64,000 nt of DNA, taken from contig URHJ01000003.1 in NCBI GenBank assembly GCA_900547465.1, forward strand, positions 4,332 to 68,331. The letters are read 5' to 3'. Position 1 is the stretch's first letter. Every line of letters starts with the position of its first letter. Below, one piece after another: positions 7,194 through 19,320 of this stretch. The notes beneath the pieces are model-generated. The model saw only the letters and a program-made list of their open reading frames with translations. It ran no database searches and was not told the origin of the DNA. The stretch is from an uncultured Mycoplasmatota bacterium. GTDB taxonomy: Bacteria > Bacillota_I > Bacilli_A > RF39 > UBA660. A program made the position numbers and the translations under genes.

Positions 7194-9395
7194 TTATTCT
7201 CCATTTATACCAGAAATTAAAAAATCTTTGATTCCTGTTCTTCTAATATCATTTTTATTATTAGCTACCGCAAGTTCTAATGCCTTATATTCTCCAATTA
7301 AATAAAGTTTTGTTTTACTTCTGGTGATTCCTGTATATATAAGTTTTCTATATAACATTTTCTTATAATCTCTAGTAAGTGGAATTACTACAATATCAAA
7401 TTCACTACCTTGAGACTTATGAATACTAATTGCGTAGGCTAGTTTAAATTTATAAAAATTAGCTGGTGTATATTTAACAATATTGTTATCAAAATCTATA
7501 TAAATTTCTTTGTTAGGTCTTGTGACAATTCTAGTAATGATACCTATATCGCCATTATAAACATTATCATCTGGCATATTTGTAAGTTGAATTACTTTGT
7601 CACCTTCTCTATAAGTAACTTCACCTACTTTTATTTCTGCTTTTTTTGCTTCTTTTTTATTAAATATTTTTTGTACATTTTGATTTATCAAGTCTATTCC
7701 ATTTTGTGTCTTATACATTGGAGCTAATATTTGAAAATTTTTATAAGAATAGTCTTTATAAGTAGATGATACATCACAAATGTAATTCATAATCTCAGAA
7801 CTATCGCATTCAATAAAAGTTAAATCATCACTTTCATTAAATAGATCTTTACATAATGAATCGTTACGTATATCTGATGATAAAGTTATAATATTAGAAT
7901 CCGCTCCTTGACGATACAGTTCTTTTAGTTCTATAACTGGTAGGACATTGGAGCAAATAAAATCATGTAAAAGTTGTCCTGGGCCAACACTAGGTAATTG
8001 ATCATAATCGCCAACTAATATTATTTTAGTATTAACACTTAAACCTCTTAATAAATTGCTGAATAAATAAGTATCTATCATACTAGCTTCATCAACTAAA
8101 ACAAATTCAACCTTACTTTTATTATACTCATTTACTTGAAAAGTATCATTATCTTTATTCCATTTTAAAAAGCGATGAATAGTAGATGCTTTAAGTAAAG
8201 TTGTTTCACTCATTCTTTTTGCTGCTCTACCTGTTGGTGCTAGAAGTGCAACTTTATCTTGAAGTTTTTCATAACTTAGTTTGTTAACATCTTTATAAAG
8301 TTCTAATATTGCTTTAATAATTGTGGTCTTTCCTGTTCCAGGTCCACCAGTAATTATTAAAATGTTCTTGTAAAAAGATTCTTCTATTGCTTTTCTTTGA
8401 TCTTTATTATAAGTGATTCTAAAGTAATCTTCTAGTTTTGTTATTCTAGAATCTAGATCTTTGCAAACATTATCTTTAGCGTGATTTAGAATTTGGAAAC
8501 GTTTTACAATTAATGTTTCAGCTTCATACATTTCCATTACATAGTAGTTATCTTGGTATTTTTTTATTTTTAAGTTTAATATTAGTTCATTAATTCTTTC
8601 TTGAAAAATGTCTTTAGTAATTCTAACACCAAGGACACGTGGCAGATACGAATATATCTCATCTAGACTAAAATAACAATGTCCTAAAGTATTAGATAAC
8701 TCTCTCATTATGTATAAAATAGATGCATCAATTCTTCTTTCATCATCAGGTTTTATACCGATTTTTTTGGAGATTGAATCAATTTTTTTATATGTCATTT
8801 CATAAACATCTTCAATTAACATATAAATATCTTCTTCTACAACTGAGATTGTTTTTTCTTTATAGTAATTGTAAACAATCATACTATCTTTAGTTGAAAA
8901 TCCTAAGTTGTTCAAGTATAGAATCGTTTCATAGCTTGATTCATACTCCATTAATTTATCATGTAAAGTTTTAGCATTTTTCTCTGTGATAGTTGGAATT
9001 AATACTAAATTAGATGGATTTTCTAGAATAATAGAAAATGTATCTTTACCTAGAACATCAACAATTCTTTTAGCCTTTGCTTCACCTATTCCTTTAAATA
9101 ATCCTCCTGATAAAAACTCAACTATTGAGTCTTTTTCTTCTGGCATTAATCTATCGTAGTGTTCTACTAAAAACTGTTCTCCATATTTTGGGTGATTCAC
9201 TAATTTACCATAAAATTTATAAGTATCAACTTCATTTAATTCATGAAAATATCCAGTAAAGGTAATAGTACGGTTTATGTATATATCAAGTTCTTCATCG
9301 TTTGTTTCAGAAACTTTAAATATACCAATAATATAGCCTGAATCACTAGTAAATATACTTTTTCTATATTGTCCCTTAATATATACTTCTTCCAT
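7194..9395 (-). CDS. recD2: RecD2-type ATP-dependent DNA helicase
   Basis: SF1B 5'-3' helicase of the RecBC-independent RecD2 family, involved in replication-fork and repair transactions. Visible elements are an N-terminal OB-like region, helix-hairpin-helix repeats (GLFKGIGEAKAKRIV near 115), Walker A ITGGPGTGKTTI, Walker B VLVDEASMID, and a C-terminal UvrD-like motif AYAISIHKSQGSEFD. Length after correction is 733 residues. The start at 9395 has an AGGAGGC site inside the end of mtaB; the longer ORF would overlap mtaB. It is co-transcribed with mtaB upstream. Confidence 0.93.
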   Translation of the reverse strand: MEEVYIKGQYRKSIFTSDSGYIIGIFKVSETNDEELDIYINRTITFTGYFHELNEVDTYKFYGKLVNHPKYGEQFLVEHYDRLMPEEKDSIVEFLSGGLFKGIGEAKAKRIVDVLGKDTFSIILENPSNLVLIPTITEKNAKTLHDKLMEYESSYETILYLNNLGFSTKDSMIVYNYYKEKTISVVEEDIYMLIEDVYEMTYKKIDSISKKIGIKPDDERRIDASILYIMRELSNTLGHCYFSLDEIYSYLPRVLGVRITKDIFQERINELILNLKIKKYQDNYYVMEMYEAETLIVKRFQILNHAKDNVCKDLDSRITKLEDYFRITYNKDQRKAIEESFYKNILIITGGPGTGKTTIIKAILELYKDVNKLSYEKLQDKVALLAPTGRAAKRMSETTLLKASTIHRFLKWNKDNDTFQVNEYNKSKVEFVLVDEASMIDTYLFSNLLRGLSVNTKIILVGDYDQLPSVGPGQLLHDFICSNVLPVIELKELYRQGADSNIITLSSDIRNDSLCKDLFNESDDLTFIECDSSEIMNYICDVSSTYKDYSYKNFQILAPMYKTQNGIDLINQNVQKIFNKKEAKKAEIKVGEVTYREGDKVIQLTNMPDDNVYNGDIGIITRIVTRPNKEIYIDFDNNIVKYTPANFYKFKLAYAISIHKSQGSEFDIVVIPLTRDYKKMLYRKLIYTGITRSKTKLYLIGEYKALELAVANNKNDIRRTGIKDFLISGINGE

Positions 9396-9403
9396 ACTGC
9401 CTC

Positions 9404-10678
9404 CTATTTTATTTTGCCAATACAATATGGATATGAGATATCAGTAATTAAGACATCATAAAACTTATTATGTTCTAATTTACCTTCTATCTTAACATTT
9501 AGGAAATTTCCTGTATGTCCATAACTGTAACCATCTTTATATTGTTCTATTAAAACACTTTCACTTTTTCCAATGAATTTAGAAAAATAATTGTTCTCTA
9601 ATTCTTTAGAAACCTCAAGTAGTTTTCTAGATCTTTTCTTTTTTTCTTCATTTGATAAATGATTTGGTAATTCTTCTGCTTTTGTACCATTTCTTAAAGA
9701 GAAAGGAAAAACATGTATTTTGGCAAAACCAATTTTCTTACAAGTTTCTATTGTTTTTTCAAACAATTTTTCATCTTCACCTGGGAAACCTACAATTACA
9801 TCTGTTGTTATAGAAATCATAGGTCTAATTTTTCTTATCTGTTCTATCTTTTTAAAGTAATAATCTAAATCATATTTCCTATTCATAAGTTTTAGTATTT
9901 CATCACTACCTGCTTGCATAGGGATATGTAGGTGATCTACAATTACATCATTGTCTTTAATAATAGAAAGCACTCTGTCATTTAATTCTGTTATTTCAAT
10001 AGAAGAAATACGTAGTCTTTTTAACCCTTCGATTTTTACTACTTCACTAAGTAAATCGGCAAAGTCATAATCTTTGTCATAACCATAGTTTCCTGTATGA
10101 ATACCTGTTAAGACAACTTCTTGATACCCGTTTGATACTAAGTCATTAATTTCAGATATAACTTTATCTTTATCTTTACTACGACACTTACCACGTACGA
10201 AAGGAATGATGCAGTAACTACAAAAGTTGTCACAGCCATCTTGTATTTTTACAAAAGCACGCGTTCTTCCTGGAAATTCTTTAATATACATGTCTTCAAA
10301 CTCTGTAAATCTATTAGAATATAGATCCTTGATTATATTTTTCTTTTCAAAGTATTGATGAATTAACTCTACTATTTTAGATTTATCTTTATTACCAATA
10401 ACAATGTCAAGTCCTGGTATTTGATAATTTTTATTAGCTTCAATAAAACAGCCCATTGCGACTACACAAGCATCGGGATTATTTCTAATAGCTTGTCTTA
10501 TCATCTTACGTGACTTGATATCTGAAGTGTTGGTAACTGTACATGTATTAATAATATAAACATCACAAACATCATGAAAGTCACATATTTCAAAACCATT
10601 GCTTTTTAATAAATTGGCAACAAACTCACTTTCATACATATTAACTTTACAACCTAATGTTAAAATTCCTACTTTCAT
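9404..10678 (-). CDS. mtaB: tRNA t6A37 methylthiotransferase MtaB
   Basis: Radical-SAM enzyme that converts t6A37 to ms2t6A37 in tRNAs reading ANN codons. The N-terminal cluster cysteines are C10, C46 and C77; the radical-SAM cluster is C149-x3-C153-x2-C156 in DGCDNFCSYC. A TRAM-like RNA-binding region closes the protein (about 360-424). Length 424 is typical. In Bacillus this gene (yqeV) lies downstream of dnaJ with prmA and rsmE between; here it follows dnaJ directly after about 170 bases, so those two genes have moved or been lost from this locus. Confidence 0.93.
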   Translation of the reverse strand: MKVGILTLGCKVNMYESEFVANLLKSNGFEICDFHDVCDVYIINTCTVTNTSDIKSRKMIRQAIRNNPDACVVAMGCFIEANKNYQIPGLDIVIGNKDKSKIVELIHQYFEKKNIIKDLYSNRFTEFEDMYIKEFPGRTRAFVKIQDGCDNFCSYCIIPFVRGKCRSKDKDKVISEINDLVSNGYQEVVLTGIHTGNYGYDKDYDFADLLSEVVKIEGLKRLRISSIEITELNDRVLSIIKDNDVIVDHLHIPMQAGSDEILKLMNRKYDLDYYFKKIEQIRKIRPMISITTDVIVGFPGEDEKLFEKTIETCKKIGFAKIHVFPFSLRNGTKAEELPNHLSNEEKKKRSRKLLEVSKELENNYFSKFIGKSESVLIEQYKDGYSYGHTGNFLNVKIEGKLEHNKFYDVLITDISYPYCIGKIK

Positions 10679-10800
10679 ACTACTTCCTCATTTCTAGCTA
10701 ACATTATATCATTTTAAGCTTGAAGTGTAAATCAAACATTTATAAATATATATACTTATCTTTTAGTTTATTATTAGTTTTTTTCTATAAAATACATAAA

Positions 10801-10827
10801 AACAAATAAGATTTTTTCTTATTTGTT
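10801..10827 (-). terminator. Hairpin after dnaJ
   Basis: A perfect 10-bp stem (10801-10810 with 10818-10827) with a 7-base loop, 20 bases after the dnaJ stop. The U run is interrupted on the minus strand, so termination may be incomplete. Confidence 0.55.
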
Positions 10828-10847
10828 AATATTTCTTATTATAAATT

Positions 10848-11990
10848 TTATTTATCTTCGTTTTTTTCAGTGAATTTATCAAATTTGATAATGGTAGAGT
10901 CCTCTAAATTAGTTTTATTTAAAGATTCTATCAATTTCTTTTGTTCACGAGATAATTTCTTTGGTGTTATTACTTTTAAGATGATATACATATTACCTTT
11001 TGTTCTATGGTATTTATTATCAATTCCTTTACCTCTTATTCTTTGCTTATCGCCTGAATCACTACCAGCTGGAATTGTTAATTTAACGTTACCATAAAGA
11101 GTTGGAATTGTTTTTTTACAACCTAGGATTGCTTCTGTTATAGTTATTGGAACTTCTAGGTAAATATCATCACCGTCTCTTACAAAGTATTCATGTGAAG
11201 ACACTACAAATTCTAAATATAAATCTCCATTTGGTCCCCCATTTGAACCTGGATTACCTTTTCCAGATACTCTTAGACGGTCTCCATTATCAATACCGGC
11301 AGGAATATTTACAGTAATAGTTTTGTTCTTTTTTATTTTTCCTTTACCGTGACAAGTACTACATTTTTTATCATATGTTTTTCCTGTTCCATTACAATAT
11401 GAACAAGTTGTTTTAGAAACAAATGATCCTAAGATTGTATGTTGTTCAGTTGTTACAGTACCACTACCGTGACAATGATCACAAGTATGTTCTCCATGTC
11501 CACCACGGCCATCACAATCATCACAATCTTCTACAACATCAAGATTAATATCACGACTTGAACCAAATACAGCTTCTTCAAAACTGATTTCAAAATGCAT
11601 CAATAAATCTGAACCACGAACTGCTCTGTTTCGTCCAGCTGTTGATCCACCAAATCCAGAGAATCCTCCACCAAAGATGTTATCAAATATATCACCAAAG
11701 TCAAAGTCACCGGCATCGAATCCTGCTCCACCAAATCCAGAAAAACCAGATCCAGCAGCACCAGATACTCCAGCATGACCATATTGATCATACATTTTGC
11801 GTTTTTGTTCATCGGATAGTACTTCATATGCTTCTTGTACTTCTTTAAATTTTTCTTCTGCATTTGGATTATCTTTATTTAAATCTGGATGGTATTTTTT
11901 TGCTAACTTCCTAAAAGCACTTTTTATCTCTTGAGCTGTTGCACTTTTAGAGACACCTAATACTTCATAATAGTCTCTTTTGTCAGCCAT
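10848..11990 (-). CDS. dnaJ: Chaperone DnaJ
   Basis: Hsp40 co-chaperone that delivers substrates to DnaK and stimulates its ATPase. Domains in order: J domain with KYHPDLN (HPD loop near 34), a Gly/Phe-rich linker (about 75-125), a four-repeat CxxCxGxG zinc domain (about 150-220: [36 protein letters not shown]) and two beta-sandwich C-terminal domains. Length 380 is standard. It has its own good ribosome site and lies directly after pepF, which separates it from dnaK. Confidence 0.97.
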   Translation of the reverse strand: MADKRDYYEVLGVSKSATAQEIKSAFRKLAKKYHPDLNKDNPNAEEKFKEVQEAYEVLSDEQKRKMYDQYGHAGVSGAAGSGFSGFGGAGFDAGDFDFGDIFDNIFGGGFSGFGGSTAGRNRAVRGSDLLMHFEISFEEAVFGSSRDINLDVVEDCDDCDGRGGHGEHTCDHCHGSGTVTTEQHTILGSFVSKTTCSYCNGTGKTYDKKCSTCHGKGKIKKNKTITVNIPAGIDNGDRLRVSGKGNPGSNGGPNGDLYLEFVVSSHEYFVRDGDDIYLEVPITITEAILGCKKTIPTLYGNVKLTIPAGSDSGDKQRIRGKGIDNKYHRTKGNMYIILKVITPKKLSREQKKLIESLNKTNLEDSTIIKFDKFTEKNEDK

Positions 11991-11995
11991 TTATA

Positions 11996-13801
11996 TCACT
12001 TCCTTTTTACTTCTTGATATATTTTAGAAAACTCCGTAATATATTCATTAAATTTATCCATAGCTTTATCAATAACTTCTTTTTTAGATAAATCTATATC
12101 CATTATTTTTAACTCATCTAGTGGATCCATACTTCCTCCACTACTTAAGAATTTTATATATTTATCGACAAAACCAGCTTCATTTATTATCTTATCTGCA
12201 ATTACAGTAGATGCAGCTAAGCTAGTAGCGTATTTATATACATAAAATCCATAGTAGAAATGAGGGATTCTTTCCCACTCATACTTAATTAAATCATCGA
12301 CTATAACATGATCTTTAAAGTATTTTTTACATAAATTATAATATTTATCTTCTAGGAATTCATGTGTTAAAGCTTGATTATTTTCTCTAGCACTATAAAC
12401 TTCCTTTTCAAATTCTGCAAACATAGTTTGACGTACAATTGTAGCATAATATAAACTCATTAAATTATCCAAGATAGCTAGTTTTTCTAAATTATCAGTA
12501 CTATTTTCTAATAAATAATGATTTAATAATAATTCATTAGTAGTAGATGCTACTTCAGCAACAAATATTTTATAATTTGCATATATTCTATCATTATTTA
12601 GTTTAGAATAATAAGAATGCATTGAGTGACCTAACTCGTGAGCAAGAGTTGATACGTCAGTTAATTTATTTTCATAGTTTAGTAAGACATATGGAGCAGT
12701 GTCGTATGTACCTGCTGAATAAGCTCCTCCTCTTTTTCCTTTGTTGTTATAAACATCTATCCAAGAATTATCAAAAGCTTCATTTAATTTTGATATATAG
12801 TCATCACCTAAAATAGATAATGCATTTAAAACTAGTTTCTTTGCATCTTCATAAGAATATTCTTTGTCATAGTCACTTATTAAAGATGTATAAGTATCAT
12901 ATCTATGTAATTCGTCTAAACCCAATACATTTTTTATTGTACTAAAGTAGTTATTAATTACATCATCTCTTTCAGATACACTTTTTATTAAATTATCATA
13001 AACAGAGATATCAATTTTATCTGGATATAAATATCTTTCAATAGTAGATGAATAACCTCTAGCTTTAGTTACTGCTACATCACTATTTATATGACCAGAG
13101 TAAATAGATGTGATTGTGTTTTTATATTTAGCATATGTAGAAAATAAGGTATCAAATGCATCTTTTCTTACTCTTCTATCTTGCGATCTAATAAATGTAG
13201 TAAAGTTACTTTCTGTTAACTCTACCAAGTTTCCTTCCTCATCTTTAATAGATGGAAATGTCATATCTGTATCTGTTAGGCTTGTATATGATGAGTCTGA
13301 AGCAGTTAATGCATTACTCATCAACGATAGCATTTCTTCACCTTTTTGATCTAAGACGTGATCTTTAAAACGAAATAATTCATTAAAATACCTTTGATAT
13401 TTTTTTAGTGATTCCTCATTTAAGTATGATTTAATAACTTCTTCATCTGTTTTATATAAAAGTGGTAAGAAGAAAGATGTTTTTAAAGAGTAATTATTAG
13501 AAACATCATCTATTTCTTGAACCATCTTTTGATAAGTAGCAACAGTTGTATCTTCGTCATGATGCCTATATGCATATGTAAATAGTTTATTGAAAAGTCG
13601 TTCTACTTCATCTTCTAAATTAAGATATGATTCTAATATTTCCTCACTTTCAAAGACATTAGTCTCATACTTTGAAAACTCTTCAATCTTATCTTTTAAT
13701 ATATCTAAGTCTTTATAAAAATCATCATTAGTTTTGTAAATTTTTGTTAAATCCCATTTATATTTATCATCAATACTACTTCTTGTACGTTGTTTTTGCA
13801 T
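11996..13801 (-). CDS. pepF: Oligoendopeptidase F (M3B metallopeptidase)
   Basis: Zinc oligopeptidase that degrades peptides of roughly 7-17 residues in the cytosol. The catalytic motif is TLAHELGHSMHSYYS and the third zinc ligand is the Glu in FVAEVASTTNE. Length 601 is typical for PepF. It sits between dnaK and dnaJ, 5 bases from dnaJ, so it is likely part of the heat-shock operon, a useful place for a peptidase that clears chaperone-linked degradation products. That functional link is inferred. Confidence 0.95.
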   Translation of the reverse strand: MQKQRTRSSIDDKYKWDLTKIYKTNDDFYKDLDILKDKIEEFSKYETNVFESEEILESYLNLEDEVERLFNKLFTYAYRHHDEDTTVATYQKMVQEIDDVSNNYSLKTSFFLPLLYKTDEEVIKSYLNEESLKKYQRYFNELFRFKDHVLDQKGEEMLSLMSNALTASDSSYTSLTDTDMTFPSIKDEEGNLVELTESNFTTFIRSQDRRVRKDAFDTLFSTYAKYKNTITSIYSGHINSDVAVTKARGYSSTIERYLYPDKIDISVYDNLIKSVSERDDVINNYFSTIKNVLGLDELHRYDTYTSLISDYDKEYSYEDAKKLVLNALSILGDDYISKLNEAFDNSWIDVYNNKGKRGGAYSAGTYDTAPYVLLNYENKLTDVSTLAHELGHSMHSYYSKLNNDRIYANYKIFVAEVASTTNELLLNHYLLENSTDNLEKLAILDNLMSLYYATIVRQTMFAEFEKEVYSARENNQALTHEFLEDKYYNLCKKYFKDHVIVDDLIKYEWERIPHFYYGFYVYKYATSLAASTVIADKIINEAGFVDKYIKFLSSGGSMDPLDELKIMDIDLSKKEVIDKAMDKFNEYITEFSKIYQEVKRK

Positions 13802-13836
13802 AATTTCTCCTATCTATATTTATTATTTAACAAAGC

Positions 13837-13860
13837 AAAGTTCTAGAATACTAGAACTTT
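13837..13860 (-). terminator. Hairpin after dnaK (partial terminator?)
   Basis: A perfect 10-bp stem (13837-13846 with 13851-13860) and AATA loop lie between dnaK and pepF. The minus-strand U run is weak, so it may only lower transcription of pepF-dnaJ relative to dnaK. Confidence 0.5.
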
Positions 13861-13868
13861 TACTTCTT

Positions 13869-15698
<1,830 letters not shown>

Positions 15699-15712
15699 TT
15701 ATCTCTCCTTCA

Positions 15713-16297
15713 CTAATCTTTTTTATTTATTTTTACTGAGGCAGGACGAATAACCCTGTCTTTTAATTTATAACCTTTTAATAAAACTTCTAGGACAACA
15801 TCGTCATCTTTTTCATTATCACAATCTGTCATTAGAGCTTCTTCTTCCATAGAATTAAAAGGTTCTCCAATATTATTTATTTCTTCTACTCCAAATTTCT
15901 TTAATGCTTCCCAAAGGGACGTTTTCATCATTTTAAATCCTGTTAAGAACTTTTTCATCTCATCAGTTAATTTATCTTCATTCTGAGAAGTAGCTCTTTC
16001 AAAATTATCTAATATTGGAATAATTTCAGAAATTAAATCCTGATTACAATATTTTTTATAGCTAGCAAACTCATCATCTTTTCTTTTTCTATAGTTAATT
16101 AGTTCAGCTTGTGTATACTTTACTTTTTCTTCTAATTCACTAACTTCTTTTTTTAATTTATCATTTTCTTCTTGTAATTTATTATGTTTATTATGCTTTT
16201 TTTCATGTTCCTTGCATTTACATTCTTCTTTGCAACAATCATGTTTTTCAGCTTTTTGTTCAACTTTTTTTTCTTTTTTCTCTTCTGTTTTTTCCAT
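15713..16297 (-). CDS. grpE: Nucleotide exchange factor GrpE with Cys/His-rich N-terminus
   Basis: Exchange factor that releases ADP from DnaK. The central coiled coil (about 38-75), the GrpE core (ELINYRKRKDDEFASYKKY, NFERA, FGVEEI) and the beta domain ending GYKLKDRVIRPASVKI are all present. The first 38 residues are unusual: a Lys/Glu-rich stretch with C21, C22, C26, C28 and H19, H31, H35, H38, a possible metal-binding patch not normally seen in GrpE. Length 194. The gene lies between hrcA and dnaK in the heat-shock operon. Confidence 0.95.
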   Translation of the reverse strand: MEKTEEKKEKKVEQKAEKHDCCKEECKCKEHEKKHNKHNKLQEENDKLKKEVSELEEKVKYTQAELINYRKRKDDEFASYKKYCNQDLISEIIPILDNFERATSQNEDKLTDEMKKFLTGFKMMKTSLWEALKKFGVEEINNIGEPFNSMEEEALMTDCDNEKDDDVVLEVLLKGYKLKDRVIRPASVKINKKD

Positions 16298-16313
16298 ACG
16301 CTCTCCTTCACCT

Positions 16314-17309
16314 CTAGTCAGATTTTTCTATGTTTTCTTTTAAGAACTCTAACATAGAAACAACTCTTTCATAGTCCATTCTTTTAGGACCTACGATTGC
16401 TAAAGTGCTCTCTTCATTATTATTATTCTTAAATGTTGTTTTTATTACGGTAACATCTTCATCTATATTGCTTTCGCTACCGATGTAGACTTTAATGTTT
16501 CTATCTTCATCTTCTTGAATTTCACGTAGTGTTTCTTTATCATCAAGCTTTTCATAAATATTTTTGATTTTATCAACATTACTAAATTCAGGTTGATTTA
16601 AGAATTTTGTTCTTCCAACTATATTGACATCATCAGTAGCAAAATCACTGAATACAGTATAAAAAGCATTGTATAGTTGTTCATGTTGAGCTACATATTT
16701 ACCTATAATTGGTTTAACTTCGTACTCTAGCTTTTGACTTACTTCGTCAATTGGAGTACCAACTATTAAAGAATTTATTAAACTAACAGTTTTTTGAATC
16801 TCATCAAGAGATACATGATTTAATTTAATCTCTTTATGTTCTACATGACCTTTATCTGTAACAACAATAACAATCATACTATTTTCATTCATTGGAACAA
16901 CTTCAATCTTTTTTAACAGGTTATCATGTGATCTTGTTCCTAACGAAATAGTAGCATAGTTAGTCATATCTGATATAACTTGCAAGCTTTTACTAATACA
17001 ATCTGCTAAAGGAAGTTGTTGATTACGGAAAATAATTTGTAATTTTAACATATCTTCAGCATTCATCTTTTTTAATTCCATTAGGTGATCAACATAGTAT
17101 CTATAACCAGCTTCACTTGGAATTCTTCCAGATGATGTATGTGTTTTTTCTAAAAGTCCTGCTTCTTCTAAATCAGACATTTCATTTCTAACCGTTGCAC
17201 TAGAACATTTTAGCTTTTTACATATACTATTTGAACTAATTGGTTTTGCTAGTTTTACATAATGTTCAACTATTAACTTTAAAATATTTTCTTGTCTTTT
17301 AGTTAACAT
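16314..17309 (-). CDS. hrcA: Heat-inducible transcription repressor HrcA
   Basis: Repressor that binds CIRCE operators and is kept active by GroEL. The N-terminal winged helix (LTKRQENILKLIVEHYVKLAKPISS...) is followed by LEEAGLLEKTHTSSGRIPSEAGYRYYVD, a family hallmark, then a GAF-like domain. The ATG at 17309 gives 331 residues and has AGGAGGG upstream; the longer ORF start would place the CIRCE operator inside the coding region and is rejected. First gene of hrcA-grpE-dnaK-pepF-dnaJ. Confidence 0.96.
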   Translation of the reverse strand: MLTKRQENILKLIVEHYVKLAKPISSNSICKKLKCSSATVRNEMSDLEEAGLLEKTHTSSGRIPSEAGYRYYVDHLMELKKMNAEDMLKLQIIFRNQQLPLADCISKSLQVISDMTNYATISLGTRSHDNLLKKIEVVPMNENSMIVIVVTDKGHVEHKEIKLNHVSLDEIQKTVSLINSLIVGTPIDEVSQKLEYEVKPIIGKYVAQHEQLYNAFYTVFSDFATDDVNIVGRTKFLNQPEFSNVDKIKNIYEKLDDKETLREIQEDEDRNIKVYIGSESNIDEDVTVIKTTFKNNNNEESTLAIVGPKRMDYERVVSMLEFLKENIEKSD

Positions 17310-17320
17310 TATCATCCCTC

Positions 17321-17347
17321 CTAGCACTATATATTTATGAGTGCTAA
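17321..17347. promoter_or_regulatory. CIRCE operator, copy 1
   Basis: CTAGCACTA, nine bases, then GAGTGCTAA. This differs from the CIRCE consensus (TTAGCACTC-N9-GAGTGCTAA) only in two bases of the left half. It lies between the promoter and the hrcA ribosome site. Confidence 0.93.
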
Positions 17348-17351
17348 TATA

Positions 17352-17380
17352 ATTGTATGACAAAAGTTAGCACTTGTCAA
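17352..17380 (-). promoter_or_regulatory. hrcA operon promoter
   Basis: TTGACA (17375-17380) and TACAAT (17352-17357) are separated by 17 bases on the minus strand, a near-consensus vegetative promoter placed between two CIRCE elements. Confidence 0.8.
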
Positions 17381-17393
17381 TAATATTTGCTAA
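17367..17393. promoter_or_regulatory. CIRCE-like operator, copy 2
   Basis: TTAGCACTT, nine bases, then ATTTGCTAA. The spacing is exact; the right half keeps TGCTAA. It overlaps the -35 element of the hrcA promoter. Confidence 0.65.
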
Positions 17394-17485
17394 CTTTTTT
17401 CGACATATTTAATTTTTGCTTTTTTAGAAAATTTTAATTCACTAGTTTTCTTTATAAACTCACTTGTTATTAAAGGTATATAAAG

Positions 17486-17512
17486 AAAAAAAGAAGAATT
17501 AAGCTTCTTCTT
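17486..17512 (-). terminator. Terminator of the ruvA-rpmF operon
   Basis: An 8-bp stem (17491-17498 with 17505-17512) with a 6-base loop, followed on the minus strand by a U run; overlaps the rpmF stop codon. Confidence 0.8.
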
Positions 17513-17705
17513 TTGCAATAACAGTTTGTTTTTTGTAACTACCACATTTTTTACAAACTCTATGAGGTTTAATCATTTCTCCACAAGTAGGGCATTTTGT
17601 CATACCAGGAGCAGTCATAGCTTTATGAGCTTGTCTTGTTCTTTTTCTAGTTTTTGAAACTTTACGAAATGGTACAGCAAACATTTGAATATCTAACTTC
17701 ATCAT
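17499..17705 (-). CDS. rpmF: 50S ribosomal protein L32
   Basis: Small zinc-ribbon ribosomal protein: AVPFRKVSKTRKRTRQ near the N-terminus, then CPTCGE and CKKCG. The usual protein starts M-AVP; here the best ribosome site (AAGGAG, 9-base spacing) points to an ATG that adds MMKLDIQMF in front of AVPF. An internal ATG (17684) just before FAVP lacks a ribosome site. So the protein probably carries a nine-residue leader or a very weakly initiated short form. It lies directly after the yceD homologue, the standard pairing. Confidence 0.92.
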   Translation of the reverse strand: MMKLDIQMFAVPFRKVSKTRKRTRQAHKAMTAPGMTKCPTCGEMIKPHRVCKKCGSYKKQTVIAKEEA

Positions 17706-17709
17706 AATA

Positions 17710-18165
17710 TCACTCCTTTTTATCAAAATTTTTTAATAAATCATGAAAAGGATTATTTTCTAAGGAAACCTCATCCTCACTCATTAATTTCCATCCATCC
17801 CCATGAAATTCACTGAGATTCGTAACCTTAGTAAACTTTAAGGGAACCTCTAGTACAATATTTTCCCACAAAAACTCGAATAAATCAAGTCTATTTTCAT
17901 CATTTATCAAGTTTTCTTCAATATAATCATCATATTGGAATGAAAATGGATACTCTACTTCATCAAGTGAAACATCATCTAAAATTATCATAGTACCTGA
18001 TGCTTCAATTTCTGCATATAATTTTTCTTCAACATTATAGTAGATTTTCCCTTCAACTTTTATATTATCTAATTTTCTTACTTTGGTATTAGAAAAATAA
18101 GTATTAGGAATATTAAATGTATCATTAATAACATATGAATCTTTTAAATTAAAATCTATATACAT
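17710..18165 (-). CDS. yceD: YceD/DUF177 family protein (23S rRNA accumulation)
   Basis: A 151-residue acidic protein of the DUF177 family, whose members sit before rpmF in most bacteria and are linked to large-subunit rRNA accumulation. Family features visible are the central ...EIEASGTMIILDDVSLDEVEYPFSF segment and the C-terminal W-x-L motif (GDGWKLMSEDE). The cysteines found in some members are absent. It starts 3 bases after tgt ends and has GGAGC upstream. Assignment rests on pattern plus the rpmF neighbour. Confidence 0.8.
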   Translation of the reverse strand: MYIDFNLKDSYVINDTFNIPNTYFSNTKVRKLDNIKVEGKIYYNVEEKLYAEIEASGTMIILDDVSLDEVEYPFSFQYDDYIEENLINDENRLDLFEFLWENIVLEVPLKFTKVTNLSEFHGDGWKLMSEDEVSLENNPFHDLLKNFDKKE

Positions 18166-18168
18166 ATA

Positions 18169-19305
<1,137 letters not shown>

Positions 19306-19320
19306 TCAATATTATTAAAA

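Noticed and set aside
17310..17363. Longer HrcA start at 17363.
   Set aside because: It would place the CIRCE operator inside the coding region and has no ribosome site; ATG 17309 is preceded by AGGAGGG.
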